Positions 7,751 through 17,176 of a stretch of DNA of 64,000 nt are shown here, piece after piece. The stretch comes from FEN-1297 sp963834015 (GTDB lineage Bacteria > Bacteroidota > Ignavibacteria > Ignavibacteriales > Ignavibacteriaceae), in NCBI GenBank assembly GCA_963834015.1, contig CAWIAG010000004.1, positions 620,001-684,000 on the forward strand, read 5' to 3'. The position numbers and the translations under genes are program-made. The notes below the pieces were generated by a model that saw nothing but the letters and a program-made list of their open reading frames with translations, was not told the DNA's origin and searched no databases. Each line of letters starts with the position of its first letter. The stretch's first letter is position 1.

Positions 7751-10402
7751 ATGAAAATAAGATTTATTGTTGTGTCTCTGATTTTATTTAGTTCTATTAT
7801 TTTTGCTTTTTCAGAGGATCATCCCGATACTAATACAACTATAGTTGCACATGCAGTCCGTACCAAAGAACCTATAATTGTAGATGGAATTTTATCCGAA
7901 CCGGTTTGGCAAAATGCTTCTGAAGTATCCGATTTTACACAGATTGATCCGGCTGAAGGTAAACCGGCTACTCAACGGACTGAAGTTCGTATCCTTTATG
8001 ATGATGATGCTATTTATATCGGTGCAAGAATGTTCGACAGCAATCCTGATTCAATAATAAAAAATTTAGCCCGTCGTGATGTTTCTATTAATTCAGATAT
8101 GTTTAAGATTTATTTGGATCCGTTTTTTGATAAAAGAACGGGCTATTATTTTGCCGTAAATGCCAGCGGAACTCTCTATGACGGCACTCTTTATAATGAT
8201 ACCTGGAATGATCAATCATGGGATGGAGTTTGGGAAGGGAAAGCGCATATCGATGATAAAGGATGGACAGTTGAAATGAGAATACCCTTTTCCCAGCTCC
8301 GGTTTAAATTAAAAGATATGAATTTGTGGGGCGTTGACTTTGAAAGATTAATTGCACGTAAGCATGAGGATGATTTCCTGGTTTATGTGCCTAAAAATAG
8401 CAATGGATTTGTTTCACGTTTTGCAAAACTAGACGGAATAAAAGGTATTAAACCCCCAAGTTATTTTGAATTTCTTCCTTACGTTACTTCAAAAGCCGAA
8501 TATTCGGATCCTGGTGTTGGCAATCCTTATAGTAACGGCTCCGTTTATACACAAAATATCGGGGCTGATTTAAAGATGGGCATAGGAACTAACCTTACGC
8601 TGAATGCTGCTATAAACCCGGATTTCGGACAGGTTGAAATTGATCCTGCTGTAATAAATTTAAGCGATGTAGAAACTTACTTCCAGGAAAAACGCCCCTT
8701 CTTTGTAGAAGGCTCATCTTTTTTTAATTTCGGCAGCGGGGGAGTAACAAATTATTGGAGCTTTAACTGGTGGTCTCCAACATTTTTTTATAGCCGGCGG
8801 ATCGGAAGAACGCCCGAAGGCGCCATCCCGGCAGCCGATTTTGTGAATGAACCCTCAGGTACCCAGATTATCGGCGCGGCAAAAATCATCGGCAGGGTCG
8901 ATGATGGTTGGAATATCGGCGCTATTCAGGCAGTGACTCAAAGGGAATATGCTGATTACCAGGTTGATGGACAAAAGTATTCGATGGAAGCGGAACCATT
9001 AACTTATTACGGCGTCGCCAGGGTACTAAAAGAATTTAATTCCGGGCAGCAGGGTATTGGTTTTATCTCAACTTATACAAATCGGTTTTTTAATGATCCG
9101 GGCTTACCGGATCAGTTGAATAAAAATGCTATTGTCGGAGGGGTGGATGGGTGGAGCTACTTAGATACTTCCGGCACCTGGGTGATGAACGGCTGGTATA
9201 GCGAAAGTAATGTAACAGGTGATAAAACAGATATATTAAGTTTACAGACCGGTGAACGTCATTATTTCCAAAGACCCGATTCAAAATACTTAAAAGTTGA
9301 TAGTAATGCTACGTCTTTAACCGGGTATGCCGACAGATTTGTATTAAGTAAGCAAAAAGGGAATTGGGGTGTGAATGCCGCTTTTGGAACTGTAAGCCCG
9401 GGATATGAAATTAATGACCTGGGCTTTTTGCCTATAACAAATGATATAAATATGCATATCGGGTCATGGTATCAATGGACAACGCCGACTAATTTTTTCC
9501 ATAATGCTCAGCTCGGAGGTGCAATTTTTCGTACTTATGATTATGAAGGCGAAATTACCTGGGAAGGATTATATCATTACGGCTATTTACAATTCCCTAA
9601 TTTCTATGCAATAAATTGGGATTACGCTTACAATCCGCAGACGTTAAATAACAGGGAAACAAGAGGTGGTCCTGCTATGATAAATCCTCCCGGTTATCAG
9701 TTTGATTTAAGTGCCAATTCCGACCAGCAAAAAAATCTGATTTTTTATCTTGGAGGCGGAACTTATCATACAAGCTACTCAGACCAGCCCTATATTTATG
9801 GCGAAGTTGATTATAACCCTTCAACCAATATATCATTAAGTATTACACCCCAGCTTTCATATAGTTATACTATTGCTCAATGGGTTAATTCTTATACTGA
9901 TCCTTATGCAACAGCTACATTTGGTACAAGATATGTTTTTGCTCAATTTAATCAAACAACACTCTCTTCCGGCATCAGGTTGAATTGGACTTTTAATCCG
10001 AAACTTAGTCTGCAGTTTTATATGCAGCCCCTTATTTCTTCCGGCAATTATCAAAATTTTAAAGAACTTGCTCAGCCGGGTACTTTTAAGTTTAATACTT
10101 ATGGCAAGGGTTCTTCAACATTTGATCCTGAAACTTATACTGTTTATCCCGACGGGCCGGGAGAGCCCGCTCAGCCATTTACAATAGCTAATCCAAATTT
10201 TAATATTGTGTCATTACGCGGCGATGCAGTGCTTAGATGGGAATATTTACCGGGTTCGGTCTTTTATTTCGTTTGGACGCAGACAAGGTCGGATCAGGAA
10301 ACTGAAGGTTCATTTCAATTCAATAATTCTATTGATCGTTTGTTGACTTTACCTGTAGATAATACTTTTATTATCAAGTTTACATACTGGATAAATATTT
10401 GA
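7751..10402 (+). CDS. outer-membrane beta-barrel protein with CBM9-like domain (DUF5916 family)
   Basis: 883 aa. Residues 1-20 form a Sec signal peptide. Residues ~30-230 form a carbohydrate-binding family 9-like domain (IVDGILSEPVWQNA, YIGARMFDS, AVNASGTLYD). From ~240 the protein is a long beta-barrel with the DUF5916 core EKRPFFVEGSSFFNFG followed by FYSRRIGRTP, and it ends in an aromatic/hydrophobic strand (FIIKFTYWINI) as expected for outer-membrane insertion. The family is common in Bacteroidota and is thought to act at the outer membrane, but the substrate is not established. It is a stand-alone gene on the plus strand with repeats on both sides. Confidence 0.88.
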   Translation: MKIRFIVVSLILFSSIIFAFSEDHPDTNTTIVAHAVRTKEPIIVDGILSEPVWQNASEVSDFTQIDPAEGKPATQRTEVRILYDDDAIYIGARMFDSNPDSIIKNLARRDVSINSDMFKIYLDPFFDKRTGYYFAVNASGTLYDGTLYNDTWNDQSWDGVWEGKAHIDDKGWTVEMRIPFSQLRFKLKDMNLWGVDFERLIARKHEDDFLVYVPKNSNGFVSRFAKLDGIKGIKPPSYFEFLPYVTSKAEYSDPGVGNPYSNGSVYTQNIGADLKMGIGTNLTLNAAINPDFGQVEIDPAVINLSDVETYFQEKRPFFVEGSSFFNFGSGGVTNYWSFNWWSPTFFYSRRIGRTPEGAIPAADFVNEPSGTQIIGAAKIIGRVDDGWNIGAIQAVTQREYADYQVDGQKYSMEAEPLTYYGVARVLKEFNSGQQGIGFISTYTNRFFNDPGLPDQLNKNAIVGGVDGWSYLDTSGTWVMNGWYSESNVTGDKTDILSLQTGERHYFQRPDSKYLKVDSNATSLTGYADRFVLSKQKGNWGVNAAFGTVSPGYEINDLGFLPITNDINMHIGSWYQWTTPTNFFHNAQLGGAIFRTYDYEGEITWEGLYHYGYLQFPNFYAINWDYAYNPQTLNNRETRGGPAMINPPGYQFDLSANSDQQKNLIFYLGGGTYHTSYSDQPYIYGEVDYNPSTNISLSITPQLSYSYTIAQWVNSYTDPYATATFGTRYVFAQFNQTTLSSGIRLNWTFNPKLSLQFYMQPLISSGNYQNFKELAQPGTFKFNTYGKGSSTFDPETYTVYPDGPGEPAQPFTIANPNFNIVSLRGDAVLRWEYLPGSVFYFVWTQTRSDQETEGSFQFNNSIDRLLTLPVDNTFIIKFTYWINI

Positions 10403-10503
10403 TTATAAACTCGTTTTTAGCGTATCCATCCGGAGACATTATTTTCTTCCGATATTTAAACCTTTCAAAAAAGACCAAATTTAAGTATTTTTGTTTTACG
10501 GTA

Positions 10504-10620
10504 ATAACTGAAGTTAGACAAATAATATTTAAAGTAGCCCCGGCATTTATGCCGGGGATAGCTAGATTTCAAAACATATTTGGCTTTAGCCAAAATGCTA
10601 TAAAAATTGTGGTTAAAGCC
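10504..10620. repeat. dispersed repeat family R2, copy a (longest copy)
   Basis: Begins 'ataactgaagttag', then 'atatttaaagtagccccgg' leading into the hairpin 'cccggcatttatgccggg', then a tail 'aaaacatatttggctttagcc' in variable form. Related copies are at 19086-19135, 22732-22800 and 53382-53420, and the tail part recurs at ~13080-13130. It lies ~100 bp downstream of the DUF5916 gene, and the other copies also sit at or just after gene ends. Confidence 0.7.
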
Positions 10621-10714
10621 TATAAAATCTGAGCTTCATTATCCCCCAAGTGAAAACTCGGAGCTATTTTATAAAATTTTTATCATCTGCGTAACTTCAG
10701 CTAATAAATTATAA

Positions 10715-11308
10715 GCTACGCCCTTGTAGCTCAGAATGCGTGTCCGCCTCAGGCGGAGACAGAGCATCCCGAAAGCGTTCGGGACAAAAATTATGATCAT
10801 TGAAAAATAAAACGCTACGCCCCCGTAGCTCAATATGCGTGTCCGCCTCAGGCGGAGACAGAGCATCCCGAAAGTGTTCGGGACAAAACTTATGATCATT
10901 GAAAAATAAAACGCTACGCCCCCGTAGCTCAGTATGCGTGTCCGCCTCAGGCGGAGACAGAGCATCCCGAAAGTGTTCGGGACAAAACTTATGATCATTG
11001 AAAAATAAAACGCTACGCCCCCGTAGCTCAATATGCGTGTCCGCCTCAGGCGGAGACAGAGCATCCCGAAAGTGTTCGGGACTCAACTTTTGGCAATTGA
11101 AAAATAAAACGCTACGCCCCCGTAGCTCAGAATGCGTGTCCGCCTCAGGCGGAGACAGAGCATCCCGAAAGTGTTCGGAACTAAACTTTTGGCAATTGAA
11201 AAATAAAACGCTACGCCCCCGTAGCTCAGAATGCGTGTCCGCCTCAGGCGGAGACAGAGCATCCCGAAAGTGTTCGGAACTAAACTTTTGGCAATTGAAA
11301 AATAAAAC
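10715..11308 (+). repeat. six tandem 99-bp repeats derived from the adjacent tRNA-Arg gene
   Basis: Units start at 10715, 10814, 10913, 11012, 11111 and 11210, and the true tRNA continues the same phase at 11309. Every step is exactly 99 bp. Each unit holds the tRNA 5' acceptor strand and D-arm (gcccccgtagctcag..., then gacagagca), with a palindrome 'tccgcctcaggcgga' inserted in the D-loop and a second hairpin 'tcccgaaagtgttcggga' replacing the anticodon stem. After that come 'aaacttttgg' and an AT-rich linker. The T-arm and 3' acceptor strand are absent, so no unit can form a tRNA. Units 5 and 6 match the tRNA best after the second palindrome; units 1-3 diverge there (ttatgatcattg). 'gctacgcccccgtagc' is itself a hairpin in every unit. 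Confidence 0.9.
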
Positions 11309-11313
11309 GCTAC

Positions 11314-11388
<75 letters not shown>

Positions 11389-11400
11389 CACAGAAATAAT

Positions 11401-11442
11401 AATATTTGTACTCTCGAATCCGCAGAGTACAAATATTTTTTT
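11401..11442 (+). terminator. Rho-independent terminator of the tRNA-Arg transcript
   Basis: Perfect 14-bp inverted repeat 'aatatttgtactct' / 'agagtacaaatatt' with a 9-nt loop, followed by a T run. Confidence 0.85.
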
Positions 11443-11856
11443 GTAAACGGGGCATAGACACTATGTGGCCCCGTTTTGACGATGTAATGTGGATAAAAAA
11501 ATGTCCTTCTTTCCGCCGCATGATACTGCATTAATCCCCTCTTGACTATAAATTTTTAAACATGTTATTTTACTAACACTTATTTCGAACTTTCATCCTG
11601 GTGGAAGATTCCTGGTAAGTTTTCGTGTGTAATTAGTTGTTAAGTATTATAACTTTTATCGGCGGAAGTTTGATAACTATTTGAAATAATTAATAGCTGA
11701 TCCTTTAAAAGTTTTATTACATCTGTGCCTTGAAAACCTGCCGGTGGGTACATCTGCCTTTCTAATTCTTAATTCCTTTAGCACGGATACTTAAAATTTT
11801 ATTTGCCGTAACTGATAATGTGTGATGTTAATTTAAGTGAATAGGAACTGTTATTT
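11443..11856. other. intergenic region after the tRNA
   Basis: Contains a second hairpin at about 11446-11475 (cggggc ... gccccg with inner atag/ctat), possibly a backup terminator. The remainder is AT-rich leader of the next gene with no supported ORF or RNA. No clear Shine-Dalgarno precedes the ATG at 11857. Confidence 0.4.
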
Positions 11857-12819
11857 ATGTTTACCGTAAATAAAAATATTGAAAAAAACAGGCTGTATAT
11901 TAAACTTACCGGGGTTATCCCGGTTTCCGATGCTAAAAAAGTTAAAACCCTTATTATTAAAGAAACTAATGACTTACAGCCCAATTTTGATGTTATTAAT
12001 GATATCTCTCAATTTATAAGCGGGCATAATGAAGCCGGTAAAATCCTGCAGGAGATAATGCTTTTTTTAATTGATAAAAAAGTAAACCGGGTTGCAAGAG
12101 TTGTGGGCGCCGCTAAAACGGGATTAATTCAATTCGTAAATTATACGCTGGATATTGAATCCTATCAGCTTAAATATTTTTCTACTTTAGAGGATGCTGA
12201 AAAATTTCTTGATTTTGAAGATTATAATGTGCGGGAAGCAGCTATAGAATTGGTTACTAGGCAGAGCTATTTAGTTGATGTTGTAAAAAATGATAAGAAT
12301 TGGCAGGTACGTGAAGCTGCATTAGAAAGATTAACCAATCAACGCTATTTATACGATATTGCAAGGAATGCCGCTGATAAAAATTTACGTTGTTTGGCTG
12401 TAGCAAAGTTAACCGATCCAAAAATATTGACCTATATTGCAAAAAATGACAAATCAATTCCTGTTCGTGTAAAAGCAATGGAGAAGTTGACCGATCAAAA
12501 TTTTTTAGCTAATACTGCTATAAATGATAAAGTATGGCAGGTTTGCGAGGCCGCATTGGAAAAAATTACCAGTCAAAATTTTTTAGCTGATGTTACTATT
12601 AAAGCTAAAGATAGTGATATTCGTGCGGCGGCAGCTAAAAAGTTGCTTGCCCAAACCGCCTTAGCTAAAGTTGCTAAAGATTCAAAAGATTTTGATATCT
12701 GTAAGGCGGCAGTATCAAAGATAACCAGCCAAAACATTCTGGCCGATATTGCCAAAAATGCAAAAGAAAATGAAATTCGCATGGCAGCCGCAAAAAAATT
12801 AGCGCAAAAAGTACCTTAA
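11857..12819 (+). CDS. cytoplasmic protein with STAS-like N-terminus and HEAT-like/variant repeats
   Basis: 320 aa without signal peptide. Residues 1-115 read like a STAS/SpoIIAA-type alpha/beta domain (LYIKLTGVIPVSDAKKV, NFDVINDISQFISG). From ~120 to the end there are about eight short helical repeats of ~24 residues with the pattern V/IREAAxxKLTxQxxLAxIAKNA, resembling HEAT or variant leucine-rich repeats. Such repeats usually bind protein or nucleic acid. Because the repeats alternate between 'intact unit' and 'neighbour lost' wording, unit loss and gain seems easy. It has no obvious operon partner. The function is unknown; a signalling or scaffold role is inferred from architecture only. 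Confidence 0.7.
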   Translation: MFTVNKNIEKNRLYIKLTGVIPVSDAKKVKTLIIKETNDLQPNFDVINDISQFISGHNEAGKILQEIMLFLIDKKVNRVARVVGAAKTGLIQFVNYTLDIESYQLKYFSTLEDAEKFLDFEDYNVREAAIELVTRQSYLVDVVKNDKNWQVREAALERLTNQRYLYDIARNAADKNLRCLAVAKLTDPKILTYIAKNDKSIPVRVKAMEKLTDQNFLANTAINDKVWQVCEAALEKITSQNFLADVTIKAKDSDIRAAAAKKLLAQTALAKVAKDSKDFDICKAAVSKITSQNILADIAKNAKENEIRMAAAKKLAQKVP

Positions 12820-12936
12820 CAGATTTTACTAAACAGCCTGTGTTAAAATTCAAAATCATATTATAAATATTCAATATTTTTTATAGCATCAGTCTTGCCT
12901 TGAAGAATAAAACTAATAATATTTTTCAACAAAGCA

Positions 12937-13070
12937 GCCCATAACTTCAGTTATGGGTATGAAATAGAAAAATGAAATTTCAATCGTTTTAACGATTTAC
13001 CTTTTCTCACATTAAATTATTAGCGATAAATAATTTGAATATTTATTCATCAAGAATTAATTTTACACCG
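12937..13070. repeat. dispersed repeat family R1, copy b
   Basis: Begins 'cccataacttcagttatggg' (here a full palindrome), then 'aatcgttttaacgatt', then the shared 3' part 'gcgataaataatttgaata'. It aligns with 7461-7597 over the whole length with scattered substitutions. A tail resembling repeat family R2 follows (about 13080-13130). The surrounding stretch 12820-13270 has no gene. Confidence 0.7.
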
Positions 13071-13270
13071 TCTCTTTATGTCGGGGATTGCGAAATTACA
13101 AAACATGTTTGGCTAATGCCAATCAAGTACGGGCTTTATTATTCCTTATTAACATTTTTAATCTCTGCCAATCTTTGTTAAATAAATTCTATTACTAACG
13201 GAATAAAATCCATTCTGAGTTTGTCCAATATGTAAGATAATTGTCATTAAAACAATTAAGCGGAGTAAAG

Positions 13271-13705
13271 ATGCGGAAATAAGAATATCCTCAATAAATA
13301 AAATTATTATCATATTTTTTTTTATTCATACCGTTAACACCAGGTCAAAATTATTGGCAAAGCCGTGGAACGGTTAATAAAACCAGACAGGCCTATAGTT
13401 CTTCTGTTTATGATCTTTCAGGCGTGTTCGTTACCGGCACAGGTACCCTTACATTATCAGATTCATCTGTAATCATATACGGCAATATTATCTCAACCGA
13501 TAGCAGTAGTTTTTATGAATTGAAGGCCGGAGTACTTGCTAATTCTGCAAGCATAATTTACCTTTCCGGCTGCAACATCTCTACATCCGGTACCGCGGCG
13601 AATGGTGTTTTTGCCAGCGGGCCGGGAAATTAAAACGTTAGTAAACGTTTATAAGTCGGCAGGGAGCTATTCGGTAAGCTTCGATGCATCAAAGCTTGCA
13701 TGCTG
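13271..13705 (+). pseudogene. decayed T9SS surface protein (beta-helix-like N-terminus fused to a sorting-domain scrap)
   Basis: ATG at 13271 has an upstream 'cggagtaaag'. The frame then reads MRK, stop, EYPQ, stop, IKLLSYFFLFIPLTPGQNYW (a hydrophobic signal-peptide-like stretch), and continues into GTGTLTLSDSSVIIYGNI and LSGCNISTSGTAANGVF, typical of repetitive beta-helix surface proteins, to a stop at 13633. Immediately after, in another frame, TLVNVYKSAGSYSVSFDASK is the middle of a T9SS sorting domain. The central body of the gene is deleted, one frameshift joins the ends, and two stops interrupt the signal region. Confidence 0.75.
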
Positions 13706-14058
13706 AATATATATATCCATTATAGGAAGGTAACTTTATTTCAACTAAAAAATGTTGTATTTAAAGTAAACCGACTTAATCTGTTCGTCTTTTCATCGTG
13801 CCGTTGAAGACTGTCTCGCATGACGCAAACCCTCCCTGCTAATACAATTCTTTCACGGTACGGATATTTTTCCTTTCTATTATTTCCGTAGCACATTTTA
13901 TCAAAATGTGCCCCTGTCTCACAAAATAATAAACTATGTGTCTGTAATTTTTTCATTTTTATATTTGATTTCAGAAGGCCATTAGTTTTTATCCAAGTAA
14001 TTCCTTTGCAATATCTTTGTATATTTAATCACTAAATAAAATAACAAAGGAAAGTATT
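13706..14058. other. intergenic region with a perfect inverted repeat
   Basis: A 9-bp perfect inverted repeat 'gcacatttt'-atc-'aaaatgtgc' lies at 13891-13911. No gene is supported; a 71-codon minus-strand frame here has no protein-like character. The last ~60 bp should hold the promoter of the next gene, which has a good Shine-Dalgarno (aaaggaaag) before its ATG. Confidence 0.4.
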
Positions 14059-14550
14059 ATGAAATTAAATTCTATGTGGGCTATTTGTGCTATCGGTATT
14101 TTAATTTTTGTCTTGTCGTCTGTAAGCTCTGCCCAGTCAAAACCAATCAACATCGCTTTATTCAATCCCATACAGGTATTTCCCGAGGATAATTCAATTG
14201 AAGGACTTCGGATAAATTTTATTTATGGTAGAAACCAATCAATGACCGGATTAGACTGGGGACTTGTTAATAGTGTAGGTGCGGGTGGTTTCCAGGGTAT
14301 TCAATGGGGCTTTATTAATATTGATGACGGAAATGTTACCGGCTGGCAAAGCGGTCTTGCTAACATGACTAAAGGAAACGTTAAAGGTTTACAATGGGGT
14401 TGGTATAATTCTGGCAATCATGTAAGCGGGTTGCAGCTTGGTCTTGTGAATTATGCAGAAAGTCTGTACGGCCTCCAGATAGGTATAATCAATATTATCA
14501 AAACTGGCGGGCAATTCCCGGTATTTCCAATTGTTAATTGGTCATTCTAA
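14059..14550 (+). CDS. secreted LA_2272-like surface repeat protein
   Basis: 163 aa. Residues 1-25 are a signal peptide ending around SSAQS. The mature part holds repeats of the type GLDWGLVN, GIQWGFIN, GWQSGLAN, GLQWGWYN, GLQLGLVN and GLQIGIIN between residues ~70 and 150, a spacing typical of the LA_2272 surface repeat family first named in Leptospira. The repeats probably form beta strands at the cell surface. The reaction or ligand is unknown. A strong SD (aaaggaaag) supports the start. It is monocistronic, with its own GC-rich hairpin after the stop. Confidence 0.75.
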   Translation: MKLNSMWAICAIGILIFVLSSVSSAQSKPINIALFNPIQVFPEDNSIEGLRINFIYGRNQSMTGLDWGLVNSVGAGGFQGIQWGFINIDDGNVTGWQSGLANMTKGNVKGLQWGWYNSGNHVSGLQLGLVNYAESLYGLQIGIINIIKTGGQFPVFPIVNWSF

Positions 14551-14558
14551 GTTTTAAA

Positions 14559-14581
14559 GCCCCGGGTTATTCTACCGGGGC
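14559..14581 (+). terminator. hairpin terminator candidate
   Basis: 7-bp GC-rich stem gccccgg / ccggggc with a 9-nt loop, 9 bp after the stop. There is no long T run, so termination efficiency is uncertain. Confidence 0.5.
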
Positions 14582-14678
14582 CTTGATACTCCTCTTTCAG
14601 ATTAATTGTGAAGATCATTTAATTTAAATTTTTATTTACTTGAAATAATTATGCATTATTTATATATTTCAATCGATC

Positions 14679-14694
14679 CCGCAATCGTTTGCGG
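14679..14694. promoter_or_regulatory. LacI/GalR-type operator-like palindrome upstream of the gal operon
   Basis: 'ccgcaatcgtttgcgg' is a near-perfect palindrome with the CG-centred pattern (GCAAnCGnTTGC) recognised by many LacI-family regulators. It lies ~245 bp upstream of galK. No LacI-family gene is in this window, so the regulator would be elsewhere. Otherwise 14582-14937 holds no gene. Confidence 0.45.
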
Positions 14695-14937
14695 TCATTA
14701 ATCGTTATACTTATTATTTGGTGGCGTTAAAAAACTAATTGTATTCCTGAGTATAAGATACAAAGTGTATTTTTACGGATTTTATTATATTATTTAAGGG
14801 GTGATTTATATTTATAATTAAATCTTTGGTTGTTAATAATAGCTTTAAAATAAATCCGGCAGGATTATTTTGTTCGGCTGGTTAATTGTAATCGGTTTTA
14901 AATATTCAGGGATAGAAAGGATTTTATAGATTAAAGT

Positions 14938-16098
14938 ATGAGCTTAGCTGAAAATGTTGAATTAAAATTTAAAGAGCTTTTCGATAAACACCCCTTAATT
15001 ATCCGCTCCCCGGGAAGAGTAAACCTGATAGGCGAACACACTGATTACAATATGGGCTTTGTTCTGCCGGCAGCAATAGATAAAGCTGTTTATTTTGCAA
15101 TTACTCCGGGAAACAATGATGAATGTATATTATTTGCATTGGACCTTAATGAAGAATTCAGATTTAATATAAACAATATGAATAAATCTGATAAAGGATG
15201 GCCAAATTATTTGATGGGCGTTGTTGAACAACTGATTATTTCCGGTTACAAGTTGAAGGGCTTCAACTGCGTCTTTGGAGGGGATATCCCAATCGGTGCG
15301 GGCCTGTCTTCATCAGCGGCGCTTGAGGCCGGACTGGCTTTTGCTCTTAATCATATATTTAATCTGGGGATTGATAAGATTTCATTAGTTAAAATGGCTC
15401 AAAAAGCTGAAAATGATTTTGTTGGCGTTAAATGCGGAATTATGGATCAGTTTATAAATATTTTTGGAAAAGACGGGAATGTTCTGAGAATCGACTGCCG
15501 CTCCTTAGAGTATAGTTACTTCCCGTTTAATTATCAGAATATTTCAATTGTCCTTTTTGATACCCGCGTAACACATTCGCTTGCTGCATCAGAGTACAAC
15601 CGGAGAAGAAAAGAATGCGCTGAAGGTGTTAGCGAGATCCAAAAAAAATGCCACCAGGTACAAAGCCTCCGGGATGTATCCTTAGACTTGCTTAATGAAT
15701 ATAAAACCAAATTAGATGAAACAATCTACAAAAGATGCAAATATGCTGTTGAGGAAAATGATAGATTATTAAAAGCATGCTCGGCATTGGAAAACCATGA
15801 CCTTGAGGCATTTGGTTTATTAATGTACAAAACACATGATGGATTGAGTAAAGATTATGAAGTAAGCTGCAAAGAGTTGGACTTTCTTGTGGATTTAACA
15901 AGGGACAATCCTGGTGTGTTCGGGTCAAGAATGATGGGCGGGGGATTTGGCGGCTGTACAATAAATCTGATTGGAAATGACTCGATTGAGTCCGTAAGTA
16001 ATACTATTGCTCTGGAATATAAAAAGAAGTTCAATCTTGAAACAAAAATTTATACAACTAAAATAAGTAATGGAACAAGTATTATCGGCGTGAATTAA
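14938..16098 (+). CDS. galK: galactokinase
   Basis: 386 aa cytoplasmic GHMP kinase that phosphorylates alpha-D-galactose at C1 in the Leloir pathway. Signature SPGRVNLIGEHTDYN at residues 24-38 contacts galactose. The ATP loop GGDIPIGAGLSSSAALEAGL lies at ~119-138, and the third GHMP motif MMGGGFGGCT is near residue 340. Length is standard. It is the first gene of galK-galT-symporter on the plus strand, with galT starting one base after its stop region, so translation is probably coupled. Confidence 0.96.
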   Translation: MSLAENVELKFKELFDKHPLIIRSPGRVNLIGEHTDYNMGFVLPAAIDKAVYFAITPGNNDECILFALDLNEEFRFNINNMNKSDKGWPNYLMGVVEQLIISGYKLKGFNCVFGGDIPIGAGLSSSAALEAGLAFALNHIFNLGIDKISLVKMAQKAENDFVGVKCGIMDQFINIFGKDGNVLRIDCRSLEYSYFPFNYQNISIVLFDTRVTHSLAASEYNRRRKECAEGVSEIQKKCHQVQSLRDVSLDLLNEYKTKLDETIYKRCKYAVEENDRLLKACSALENHDLEAFGLLMYKTHDGLSKDYEVSCKELDFLVDLTRDNPGVFGSRMMGGGFGGCTINLIGNDSIESVSNTIALEYKKKFNLETKIYTTKISNGTSIIGVN

Positions 16099-16099
16099 A

Positions 16100-17146
16100 A
16101 TGCAAAAGACTGAATTTAATAAATATACTCACCGCAGAAAAAATATTTTAACTGGTGAATGGATCCTTGTCTCTCCGCAGCGCACTCAAAGGCCGTGGCA
16201 GGGAGAGGTTTCCAAATTTGAAATAAACACCCGCCTCCATTATGAACCGGATTGCTATTTATGCCCGGGTAATAAACGCGCTAACGGCGAAATAAATCCT
16301 CAATATACTAATACATTTGTTTTTACTAATGATTTCTCGGCTCTTAAGCAAGATGCTCCGGATTTGAAAATAAATAAAAAAGATTTACTTATTGCTGAAA
16401 ATGAAACCGGTCTTTGCAGGGTTGTTAATTTTTCTCCAAGACATGATTTAACTTTGGCTGAAATGAATGAGAGCGATATTCAGGGCGTTGTCTCTGCATG
16501 GTGCGAAGAATATAAAACCCTGGGCGCCCTCAGAGATATCAATTATGTGCAGATCTTCGAGAACAAAGGCTCAATTATGGGGAACAGCAATCCTCACCCC
16601 CACGGACAGATTTGGGCTCAGAAAAGCATCCCGCTAATTCCAATGAAAGAATTAAAACAGTTCAATAAATATTATAAAAAAAACAAGCGTACTATCTTAT
16701 CGGATTATATAAAGCTTGAAAAAAAACTGGATGAAAGAATCGTTTATGAAAATGATTCTTTCCTTGCTGTTGTACCTTTTTGGGCAGTATGGCCTTATGA
16801 AATATTAATTATTTCAAAGAGGAAAATTTCAAGTCTTCTCCAATTTAAAGAACAGGAAATCAAAGATTTAGCTAATGTTATAAAAATTATAACAACAAAA
16901 TATGATAATTTATTCCAAATCTCTTTTCCTTATTCGGCAGGAATTCACCAGGCGCCGACAGACGGCAAAGAACATAAGGAATGGCATTTTCATATGCACT
17001 TTTTCCCGCCGCTCTTAAGGTCTGCAACTGTGAAAAAATTTATGGTGGGATATGAGATGCTCGCTGAAGCTCAGCGGGATATCACTCCTGAGTTCAGCGC
17101 AAAAGTGCTTAGGGAATTATCATCCGTTAATTTTAAAAATTTATAA
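16100..17146 (+). CDS. galT: galactose-1-phosphate uridylyltransferase
   Basis: 348 aa, HIT-superfamily enzyme exchanging UMP between UDP-glucose and galactose-1-phosphate. The active-site motif is NPHPHGQ with His166-Pro-His168 (His168 being the expected uridylylated residue). Zinc-type cysteines CYLC are at 52 and 55. A second HIT-like half carries IHQAPTDG and WHFHMHFFPP. The ATG overlaps the galK end by almost nothing (1-bp gap), a tight operon arrangement. It acts directly downstream of GalK; a galE epimerase is not in the window. Confidence 0.95.
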   Translation: MQKTEFNKYTHRRKNILTGEWILVSPQRTQRPWQGEVSKFEINTRLHYEPDCYLCPGNKRANGEINPQYTNTFVFTNDFSALKQDAPDLKINKKDLLIAENETGLCRVVNFSPRHDLTLAEMNESDIQGVVSAWCEEYKTLGALRDINYVQIFENKGSIMGNSNPHPHGQIWAQKSIPLIPMKELKQFNKYYKKNKRTILSDYIKLEKKLDERIVYENDSFLAVVPFWAVWPYEILIISKRKISSLLQFKEQEIKDLANVIKIITTKYDNLFQISFPYSAGIHQAPTDGKEHKEWHFHMHFFPPLLRSATVKKFMVGYEMLAEAQRDITPEFSAKVLRELSSVNFKNL

Positions 17147-17176
17147 CTTAAATACAATCAACTTAAGGATAAAAGT

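Noticed and set aside
10399..10632. 77-codon frame overlapping the DUF5916 stop
   Set aside because: It consists mainly of repeat family R2 and has no ribosome binding site.
10715..11308. CRISPR array
   Set aside because: The whole 99-bp unit repeats with no unique spacers, and no cas genes are present.
13741..13956. 71-codon minus-strand frame
   Set aside because: No SD, Cys/Arg-rich low-complexity translation, contains a palindrome; looks non-coding.
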